From JAJTFW01 sp031421935 (GTDB taxonomy: Bacteria > Bacteroidota > Bacteroidia > AKYH767-A > OLB10), in contig JANOPQ010000249.1 of NCBI GenBank assembly GCA_031421935.1, positions 1-11,954 on the forward strand: DNA of 11,954 nt. Reading direction: 5' to 3'. Both the position numbers and the translations under genes were made by a program. The notes below the pieces were generated by a model. The model saw only the letters and a program-made list of their open reading frames with translations. It ran no database searches and was not told where the DNA came from. This document shows positions 6,600 to 11,954 of the stretch, in pieces. Each line of letters starts with the position of its first letter. The stretch's first letter is position 1.

Positions 6600-6717
6600 G
6601 CTCATTATTATGACAATGAAGAAAACATCCAAAAATCCTCTAGCAGCTTGAAGCTAGAAGCTAGAAGCTAGTAGCTAGAATAATATCCGAAGCATAATTA
6701 TTTTTATACATGAAAAT
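6600..6717 (-). repeat. AGCTAGAAG-type repeat, copy 2, downstream of the AlbA_2 gene
   Basis: This copy has more tandem units than copy 1 (GAAGCTA repeated three times, then GTAGCTA). Its TCCGAAGC core can form, on the minus strand, a stem capped by a cTTCGg tetraloop with AT-rich arms and two small bulges. It ends 17 bases from the stop codon at 6735, the same distance as copy 1 from its gene. Confidence 0.65.
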
Positions 6718-6734
6718 CAATTTTCAAGTTGCTT

Positions 6735-7358
6735 TTACCCCAACGTATAATACTCAGGCTTCTCAATATCGAAAACTCTAATCACTCCTACTGAAATTAA
6801 ATTAACCAAGATCCGTTGCGCTCGCCATCGTGAAATATTAACGAGCTTGCAATATTCTTTCAGTGTGATGCGAGGATTTTCATTTAGATAATCCAACAGG
6901 GCTTTTTCCTTGCTGGTAAATTCAACGACAGTATGATTCGTCGAACTTTTTCTTTTTAATACTTCAACCACCACTTTGCTGGCGAGGAGGCTTTGATCTT
7001 TTTGTCGGACATACACCCATTTCTTTCCTTCCTCATCAATAGCATAAAAGGGCTTGTCCTTTCCTTCAGGCACTAGAACTTCCAAAACGATCTTGCCCTT
7101 CAAATTCCATTCGTGAATATGGAGATCGATGCTTGGATGACATAATGTACTTGCTGCCTTCTCGAGCATGAACTTTTCTTCCTCGGCCTTTATACCGCTG
7201 ATGCTACCATCGTCGCGTACACCCACTAACAATGTTCCTCCATGATGATTTGCAAAAGAGACCATCGTTTTAGCGATGCGATGCGCATTACTGATTTCTT
7301 TCTTGAAATCGAGCATATCGCCTTCGCCTTGATCAATGATATTCTGTATGCGTTTCAC
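6735..7358 (-). CDS. AlbA_2 (Schlafen-like) domain protein with winged helix
   Basis: The N-terminal domain, about residues 10-125, matches the AlbA_2 family (also called AAA_4 or Schlafen AlbA_2). Its marks are EGDMLDFKKEI, IAKTMVSFANHHGGTLLVGVRDDGSISGI (30-56) and a later YVRQKDQS strand. These domains are nucleic-acid binding and occur in putative transcription regulators and in some defence genes. Residues 145-205 form a winged-helix-like region (EKALLDYLNENPRITLKEYCKLVNISRWRAQRILVNLISVGVI) suited to DNA binding. At 207 residues it is a short AlbA_2-wHTH form without the long ATP-binding-annotated C-terminal part found in many relatives. The start is GTG at 7358; an in-frame stop just upstream leaves no ATG option. 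It has no obvious defence neighbours. A transcription-regulator role is most likely; target and ligand are unknown. Confidence 0.9.
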   Translation of the reverse strand: MKRIQNIIDQGEGDMLDFKKEISNAHRIAKTMVSFANHHGGTLLVGVRDDGSISGIKAEEEKFMLEKAASTLCHPSIDLHIHEWNLKGKIVLEVLVPEGKDKPFYAIDEEGKKWVYVRQKDQSLLASKVVVEVLKRKSSTNHTVVEFTSKEKALLDYLNENPRITLKEYCKLVNISRWRAQRILVNLISVGVIRVFDIEKPEYYTLG

Positions 7359-7473
7359 TTTACAAGTATATAAAATTCAATTTAGAATCATGTTGAAACT
7401 TGGTAAACTACATAATATTTAAAAGAGATTTCAATAGAAAATTTAAATTTTATTTCATCAATTCACTCTTATG

Positions 7474-7560
7474 GCTCCCTCTCCTTGGAGAGGGCTAGGG
7501 AGAGGCTTGAACTATAATTTTGCTATAATCTGTATTCAATCGAGTAATAACTTTATCAAC
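7474..7560 (+). repeat. CCCTCTCC/GGAGAGGG hairpin repeat with tail, copy 2
   Basis: CCCTCTCC and GGAGAGGG pair as a perfect 8-bp stem around TT (7477-7494). They are followed by CTAGGGAGAGGC and an AT-rich tail aligning with copy 1 at 5797-5899. This copy lacks the TCGCGA palindrome, so it shows the uninterrupted form. From memory, CCCTCTCC-TT-GGAGAGGG is widespread in Bacteroidota intergenic DNA. Confidence 0.72.
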
Positions 7561-7697
7561 GAAATTTTTCTCGCATAGGCGGGCGCAAAGTTTTGACGCC
7601 GGAAATTTTCTCCTGATGAACTAATTTGCAAAGCGACCTTAAAGTTTTACTCTGGACAGCAAAAATTAAATTTAGACAATTCGATTGCAGTATAAAA

Positions 7698-7725
7698 AAA
7701 ACGCAGACCATATGATCTGCGTTTT
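7698..7725 (-). terminator. Rho-independent terminator of the protease gene
   Basis: AAAACGCAGA (7698-7707) and TCTGCGTTTT (7716-7725) form a perfect 10-bp stem with an 8-base loop. Read on the minus strand, the stem runs into a U-rich tract, with eight T at 7693-7700. The stem begins about 22 bases after the stop codon at 7748. Confidence 0.88.
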
Positions 7726-7747
7726 CGTTACTAATTTGAAGTAATAC

Positions 7748-9310
7748 TTATTTAAAATTAATTTTCAATTCCTTTATAATTTGTGCTGCTGGTGTACAGA
7801 ATCCAAGTCCTTCCAATCCTTTTCCAGAAATTTTTGCGTTTACTACTCCAATGAAAGTACCATCTCTTTTTAAGAGTGAGCCGCCGCTGTTACCTGGATT
7901 TACACTCACATCGGTTTGAATCAATTCTACACCTCCAACTTCCTTACGTGTAGCTGAAATAATTCCTTTGCTTACGGTTTGTCCTAACTCAACAGAGGCG
8001 GGTGTTCCAATTGCAAATACTTCATCAGCTACTTCAAAGTCGGGATTCAATGTAACGTTAAATGCATACTTACACGTTTTCTTTACTTTCAAGAGTGCTA
8101 AATCAGCTAATTCACTGGAACGTACAATTACTGCAACTGCGGTATCACCATCTTTAAAAGCAACTTTGAGCGTACTATCTACACCTGCTACTACATGGAA
8201 ACTGGTGACGATGTATCCATCTGTGCTTACTACGCATCCACTACCATGCCCTTTGTTCGTTAAAATAACCGTGGTGGCTTCTACTCCACTTTTCATGTCA
8301 GTAACTAATTTACCTCTTGGTATATTCAATGTTTCTAATGCAATGGCTGGATTTATATCCGAAGACTTCAAAAAATCTTTGGCTTTTGGATCCGCTAAGA
8401 CATCATAAAACGAATTGGAAATAGCATCCTGCACTGCTGATTGAATCACATTCAATTGTTGATTGGACGATTGTCCTCCTGAAGAATACGTGCAGAACTC
8501 ACCCGATTTAGCTGTACTGGTCTTCTTGAATTTTACTTGATCATACTTATCTAAAAATTCCCAATCGATGGTAGCAAGACAAATCAAACTACGATTATAG
8601 GAACCCTTATAGGATACTACCTGAGTAAATTTCATTTTACTTACGCTAGCGTTCACATAGGTATTATTCATTTTGCTTTTCAAAATAACTCCCGATGTAT
8701 CAATATATCCTGCATCATACAACGCAGCGTTAAGTGCATTTGAAAAAATGGAATTATCGACAGCAATGTCTTCTTCGTACTTCTCAGTATCACCTTTCTT
8801 ACTGTTCTTACCTTTTTTGAAACGTTTGTAATCTATTTTCTCAATGGTAAAGTCTTCCTTTTTTACATCAAACTTCACATTTTTTAACACCATATACTTC
8901 TGCGTAGAATCTTTACTATTCACTTTACGATCTACTTCAAGATTCATCGATTTAGCATAATCAAAAGCTTTAGGAAAGCGATCTAAGAGTGGAGTAAAAA
9001 TAAAAAGAGCCATAAAAGGAACAAATGACAAAATCTTTAATGGTGATCTTTTACTTTGACGATGCACAGCATAAACTGGCTTGTATCCAGGTCTTTCCAC
9101 CTTTATTTGCTTTGGATAGAAATCCCGTTGCATTCTGGATTTCACAACCGTTCCTGATCCTTGTTTCACATCATTAACGTAAACAGAGGATTCACTAGAA
9201 CCGGTGTAAACTTGGACTTTTTGGAACTTCCCATTTAAAATAGAAGCGCATCCATTTGACATAAATATAATGGATACTATGAGCAAATAACTAATTGCCT
9301 TTTTAAACAT
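7748..9310 (-). CDS. Lipoprotein-anchored S1C trypsin-like serine protease
   Basis: The protein joins a long lipoprotein-type N-terminal half to a DegP/HtrA-like protease domain. The signal peptide ends in FMSNGC, making Cys21 the probable lipidated residue. Residues 25-80 resemble a PEGA-like fold (VYVNDVKQGSGT, then IKVERPGYKPVY). A hydrophobic stretch follows at 92-109. Residues 140-320 are a domain I do not recognise, with a basic KKGKNSKK patch. The protease spans about 340-520: His372 in VTSFHVVAG, Asp403 in SELADLALLKV and Ser475 in NPGNSGGSLL, all in the family's order and spacing. No PDZ domain follows, unlike DegP. The triad is intact, so it is probably active in the periplasm or at the membrane. 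The single gene is closed by the terminator at 7698-7725. The substrate is unknown; a role in envelope quality control is only a family-based guess. Confidence 0.92.
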   Translation of the reverse strand: MFKKAISYLLIVSIIFMSNGCASILNGKFQKVQVYTGSSESSVYVNDVKQGSGTVVKSRMQRDFYPKQIKVERPGYKPVYAVHRQSKRSPLKILSFVPFMALFIFTPLLDRFPKAFDYAKSMNLEVDRKVNSKDSTQKYMVLKNVKFDVKKEDFTIEKIDYKRFKKGKNSKKGDTEKYEEDIAVDNSIFSNALNAALYDAGYIDTSGVILKSKMNNTYVNASVSKMKFTQVVSYKGSYNRSLICLATIDWEFLDKYDQVKFKKTSTAKSGEFCTYSSGGQSSNQQLNVIQSAVQDAISNSFYDVLADPKAKDFLKSSDINPAIALETLNIPRGKLVTDMKSGVEATTVILTNKGHGSGCVVSTDGYIVTSFHVVAGVDSTLKVAFKDGDTAVAVIVRSSELADLALLKVKKTCKYAFNVTLNPDFEVADEVFAIGTPASVELGQTVSKGIISATRKEVGGVELIQTDVSVNPGNSGGSLLKRDGTFIGVVNAKISGKGLEGLGFCTPAAQIIKELKINFK

Positions 9311-9362
9311 AATAATTGAGGTAAGATAATTTGTTTTAAAGAATTCTCTCTTGTAGAGGATT

Positions 9363-9397
9363 TAAAAGTAAGAAATATGAGCAACCTAGCTGCCAAA
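9363..9397 (-). promoter_or_regulatory. Weak candidate promoter for the protease gene
   Basis: On the minus strand, TTTG (9394-9397) is followed after 23 bases by TACTTTTA (9363-9370), one mismatch from TAnnTTTG. The start codon lies about 50 bases further. The spacing is at the long end of the usual range, so confidence is low. Confidence 0.3.
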
Positions 9398-9510
9398 TAA
9401 AAATAAATACAAGTCTTTAATATTCAATAAATTAAAAAACTAAATACCCAGTTTTTATCCAAAAAAAACTTAAGCTACCAAGATTCCACTTATATATGTC
9501 AAGAATCAAC

Positions 9511-9536
9511 CTCAATATTTAACAATGAATATTGAG
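9511..9536 (-). terminator. AT-rich hairpin after the DUF4249 gene
   Basis: CTCAATATT (9511-9519) and AATATTGAG (9528-9536) pair over 9 bp around an 8-base loop, starting 4 bases after the stop codon at 9541-9543. The minus strand continues GTTGATTCTTG rather than a run of U, so it is a weak terminator or an RNA-stabilising 3' stem. Confidence 0.4.
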
Positions 9537-9540
9537 AAAA

Positions 9541-10434
9541 TCAATTCGCAATAATAGTATCGAAGCTGGCAGTATAAGTAGCAAATATTCCTCTTCCTCC
9601 GGTTATATTCGACTTTACGTTGGATGGAACAGCGAACGGACTTCCATTACTGGACACTTGATTTTCGGCATCTCTCCAGAATTCATATGTTGCAAAATCG
9701 ATAGTGCAAAATTTCACAACAATGGTATCTCCCTTCTTATAATAATCTGCTTCTTCGTTATTATCTTCTTCTGCTTCTGAGTTCTGAATGGATCCGCGAT
9801 TGTAGGGAAAGTTAAACGATCTTCCATTGATAAATCGATCTTCAAAAATAGATCCTAGAGGAGCGATGAAAAAATCATCCTTGTTTAATCGTTTAGCAAA
9901 CCATCGGTATGCATTCCCTAACGTATCGGGATCCGATAATCGAGCCCAAGCCCATCCAAGGCTATCCAAATCTTCCTGCACCTTAAACCAAGTACTGTCA
10001 AGTGGAATGGGCATGGGTAACTTTGCAATAGAACTTAATTGCTCACCTGCTGCAGTAATAATATTCAACGAATAAGTTGTACCTGGAGTACCAATCATGG
10101 TCGGAAGAAAAGTTATGGAATCAAGTGCAACGTAAAAGCCACCTAAAGAAACTCCATTAATGGAAGTATCTAACTCTGTTAATTGAACAGTATCTATTCC
10201 ATCGCTGATATAAACCATTGCACCTCGCACTGGTAAATTATTGATGGTATTTTGTCCGATGGGATCAAAATACGGTTCAGTTTTACTGAGAATCACATAG
10301 GGAGGCAAGCCATTTTCAACATACCCTTCCACCACAACTTTTTGGTCGATGGGCGGTAAATCCAACTCAATGTTTTTTTCGCATGAACTCATCATGGCGA
10401 CGCTTGCTAATATTAAAATTAGATACTTCTTCAT
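9541..10434 (-). CDS. DUF4249 family lipoprotein, partner of a TonB-dependent receptor
   Basis: This is an outer-membrane or periplasmic lipoprotein. A lipoprotein signal peptide ends at MMSSC with Cys18 as the probable lipidated residue. The N-terminal LPPIDQKVVVEGYVENGLPP (about 26-45) and SKTEPYF (50-56) are typical DUF4249 features. So is the C-terminal block at about 251-287: EFWRDAENQ, SPFAVPSNVKSNITGGRGIFATY. The length of 297 fits the family. The start codon follows the receptor stop codon by only 2 bases, so the two genes are one operon, the receptor first. DUF4249 genes regularly follow TonB-dependent receptor genes in Bacteroidota, which suggests that the lipoprotein works at the receptor's outer face, as SusD does for SusC, though the families are unrelated in sequence. 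The ligand is unknown. Confidence 0.93.
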   Translation of the reverse strand: MKKYLILILASVAMMSSCEKNIELDLPPIDQKVVVEGYVENGLPPYVILSKTEPYFDPIGQNTINNLPVRGAMVYISDGIDTVQLTELDTSINGVSLGGFYVALDSITFLPTMIGTPGTTYSLNIITAAGEQLSSIAKLPMPIPLDSTWFKVQEDLDSLGWAWARLSDPDTLGNAYRWFAKRLNKDDFFIAPLGSIFEDRFINGRSFNFPYNRGSIQNSEAEEDNNEEADYYKKGDTIVVKFCTIDFATYEFWRDAENQVSSNGSPFAVPSNVKSNITGGRGIFATYTASFDTIIAN

Positions 10435-10436
10435 CT

Positions 10437-11852
10437 TTAAAATTTAAAATTGTATGTAACTGATGGAATCACACTGAACAGTGATACCTGTTTTGCTTGC
10501 ACTTGTTGATTTCCATCCTGACTATTTCCTTGCACATCAAAATAAATGAAATATGGATTTTGTCGACCATAGAAATTATAAACGGCAAACACCCATTCCG
10601 TCTCGTAATTCCTCTGCTTCTGGCTACGTAAGGTTGCAGAAATATCCAATCGATGAAAAGCTTTCTGCCTGTAATCATTTCGCTTATCGAATCCGCTTAA
10701 GATGTAAAAATTATTATTCACTCCTACCTGACCATTTTGATCAATGTTAACTGGAGGTCCGGCCGACATAAAATACCTTTCGGCAGGTAACGTCAAGGCA
10801 TCACCTGTAGCATACACCCACGTTAATCCGAAAGTCCATTTTTTATTGTGATCATACACCACTACTAAAGAGGCATCGTGACGTCGATCGTATTTAGCAG
10901 AAAATTCTCTGCCTTGATTTAAGTCGGGGAATTTTCTTTTGGTGTATGATAATGTATATCCAATCCAACCATTCAATTTTCCCATCGACTTCTTCACAAA
11001 AAATTCGGCGCCATAACTCCACCCCTTACCGAAAACAAAGTTATTATCTGGATTATTTCGAACATCACCATCTGGAGTTGCGCCTTCTTCGTAGTCGATT
11101 TGATTCTTCATTTCCTTGTAATACACTTCCACCGAAGTTTCATACATATTATCCTTAAGATTTTTAAAATACCCTAATGAATATTGAGTTCCGAACTGAG
11201 GTTTAACTTTATCGGTACTGGGCACCCATACATCAGTAGGCAAACTCACCGAACCAAAAGAAGCGATGTGGATATACTGATAATTTTGTGTGAAGGATGC
11301 TTTTACAGAAGAAGATTTATTCAACTCATAGCGCATACTAAATCGAGGTTCTGCATTCAGATAATCCGCTACTTTTCTTCCTTGAGCATAATCAATCGTA
11401 TCCAAAAATTTTCCTGGAAAAGATGGATCTTCTACATAGCGAGAAAAAGGTCCAACATGGGCAAAATACGAAGCTCTTACTCCTGCATTCACTCTAAATT
11501 TTTCTGTCACATCCCATTCATCATTCAAATACAACGCAGCATCGTGGGCATAAAATCGAGTAACTTCGCCTAAATCAAAAACGACATCGCCAGAGCGTGC
11601 ATAAGCATTGGTAGGTGTAAAGCGATGATAAATATAATTTCCTCCGAACTTTACATTATGTAAGATGTTCGGAAACCAATTCAAATCAATCTTAGCATTG
11701 TAATCGCGAATGCCCGAAAATATTTTAAAATCAAATTCCTGCTGCGACGCACCAAATTCAAATTTATAATCGTTAAAGATCAATGAGGTATTCATAAACA
11801 ATTGATCATTGAAAAGATGATTCCATCGTAATGATGTGGTTGCATTTCCCCA
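10437..11852 (-). CDS. TonB-dependent receptor, C-terminal barrel part (5' end missing)
   Basis: This is the C-terminal 471 codons or so of an outer-membrane active-transport receptor. Coding can be followed in frame beyond the TTG at 11801, which is not the true start, through WNHLFNDQLFMNTSL up to TGG at 11850-11852. There the inverted repeat begins and an in-frame TAA appears. What remains is barrel strands: LYLNDEWDVTEKFRVNAGVR, NAEPRFSMRYELNKSSSVK, SFTQNYQYIH, KWTFGLTWVYATGDALTLP and the final VIPSVTYNFKF. That ends in phenylalanine, as outer-membrane barrels need for assembly. The signal peptide, any N-terminal carboxypeptidase-like domain, the TonB box and the plug are all absent. Full family members are usually 700-1000 residues. 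The break coincides with the fold-back at 11854, so it is probably an assembly end rather than a true pseudogene. The gene is the first of an operon with DUF4249. Confidence 0.9.
   Translation of the reverse strand, partial: WGNATTSLRWNHLFNDQLFMNTSLIFNDYKFEFGASQQEFDFKIFSGIRDYNAKIDLNWFPNILHNVKFGGNYIYHRFTPTNAYARSGDVVFDLGEVTRFYAHDAALYLNDEWDVTEKFRVNAGVRASYFAHVGPFSRYVEDPSFPGKFLDTIDYAQGRKVADYLNAEPRFSMRYELNKSSSVKASFTQNYQYIHIASFGSVSLPTDVWVPSTDKVKPQFGTQYSLGYFKNLKDNMYETSVEVYYKEMKNQIDYEEGATPDGDVRNNPDNNFVFGKGWSYGAEFFVKKSMGKLNGWIGYTLSYTKRKFPDLNQGREFSAKYDRRHDASLVVVYDHNKKWTFGLTWVYATGDALTLPAERYFMSAGPPVNIDQNGQVGVNNNFYILSGFDKRNDYRQKAFHRLDISATLRSQKQRNYETEWVFAVYNFYGRQNPYFIYFDVQGNSQDGNQQVQAKQVSLFSVIPSVTYNFKF
11639..11739 (+). 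repeat. 101-bp inverted repeat, internal arm (within the receptor gene)
   Basis: This arm is exactly the reverse complement of 11854-11954, with no mismatch in 101 bases. It lies in true coding sequence: read on the minus strand it gives barrel residues such as FDFKIFSGIRDYNAKID. It is therefore the original and the other arm the copy. Confidence 0.95.
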
Positions 11853-11853
11853 G

Positions 11854-11954
11854 GGAATTTGATTTTAAAATATTTTCGGGCATTCGCGATTACAATGCTA
11901 AGATTGATTTGAATTGGTTTCCGAACATCTTACATAATGTAAAGTTCGGAGGAA
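11854..11954 (-). repeat. 101-bp inverted repeat, terminal arm (probable artefact)
   Basis: An exact inverted copy of 11639-11739 runs to the last base of the window, with 114 bases between the arms. Its start breaks the receptor reading frame. It is unlikely to be the natural upstream sequence of the receptor gene; an assembly fold-back or an amplification chimera is the simplest source. Confidence 0.9.

Larger units (their letters stand above)
7359..7747. other. Intergenic region between AlbA_2 and protease genes
   Basis: No gene is seen in these 389 bases. They hold copy 2 of the hairpin repeat (7474-7560) and the protease-gene terminator (7698-7725). Between the two, 7561-7690 contains a locally GC-richer patch (GGCGGGCGCAAAG, then GACGCCGG) with a weak GGCG/CGCC pairing that I cannot assign. 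Confidence 0.6.

Noticed and set aside
6047..6680. CRISPR-like array from the repeated AGCTAGAAG units
   Set aside because: The units are 7 to 9 bases in direct tandem with no unique spacers and no cas genes. The longer repeats are only two diverged copies.
7968..8408. 146-codon open frame on the plus strand
   Set aside because: It is antisense to the catalytic domain of the protease, whose triad is intact. The plus-strand translation is a low-complexity Ser/Thr/Ala shadow.
11184..11573. 129-codon open frame on the plus strand
   Set aside because: It is antisense to the TonB-receptor barrel, whose minus-strand reading has clear family motifs.
9541..11852. SusC/SusD polysaccharide utilisation pair
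   Set aside because: The lipoprotein has DUF4249 motifs rather than SusD ones, and no glycoside hydrolase or sugar regulator is nearby.
11639..11954. Phase-variable invertible switch
   Set aside because: The arms are both part of the receptor barrel sequence, the copy ends exactly at the window end and no recombinase gene is present. An artefact is simpler; kept as a finding only for checking.

Overview
The window reads as DNA of a Bacteroidota species. Two genes end in type IX secretion (T9SS) type A sorting domains. A TonB-dependent outer-membrane receptor is followed by a DUF4249 lipoprotein. The base composition is AT-rich, there are almost no Shine-Dalgarno sequences, and several promoter-like sites fit the Bacteroidota TTTG / TAnnTTTG consensus. 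The genus cannot be fixed from this sequence. The contents are ordinary chromosome: no phage, CRISPR array, insertion sequence or RNA gene was recognised.

Layout, left to right. Bases 1-622 hold no convincing gene but include a perfect 20-bp palindrome just ahead of the first gene. Next come a secreted T9SS cargo protein (632-1456, +) and an orphan six-helix membrane histidine kinase (1624-3087, -). The kinase ends in a short C-terminal tail partly encoded by an 18-bp palindrome. A 452-bp divergent region rich in short repeats separates it from an AraC-family regulator (3540-4379, +). A second T9SS cargo protein with Asp-box (YCF48-like) propeller repeats follows (4445-5707, +). Bases 5708-7747 contain two minus-strand genes set among dispersed repeats: a small two-helix membrane protein (6135-6464) and an AlbA_2/winged-helix protein (6735-7358). 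A lipoprotein-anchored S1C trypsin-like protease (7748-9310, -) has a clear terminator. Last is a two-gene minus-strand operon: a 5'-truncated TonB-dependent receptor (10437-11852) and a DUF4249 lipoprotein (9541-10434).

How the genes relate. Only the receptor/DUF4249 pair is clearly one functional unit, probably for outer-membrane uptake of an unknown ligand. The two T9SS proteins would be exported by machinery encoded elsewhere. The kinase has no response regulator beside it, and the AraC regulator has no proven target, although it lies 65 bp upstream of a cargo gene on the same strand.

Two things stand out. First, the intergenic DNA carries at least six short repeat or palindrome families, some nested, some paired around genes, and one inside a coding sequence. 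Second, the last 101 bases are an exact reverse complement of 11639-11739. This fold-back reaches the very last base and interrupts the receptor gene, so it is most simply an assembly or amplification artefact. I did not find a convincing new multi-gene system here.
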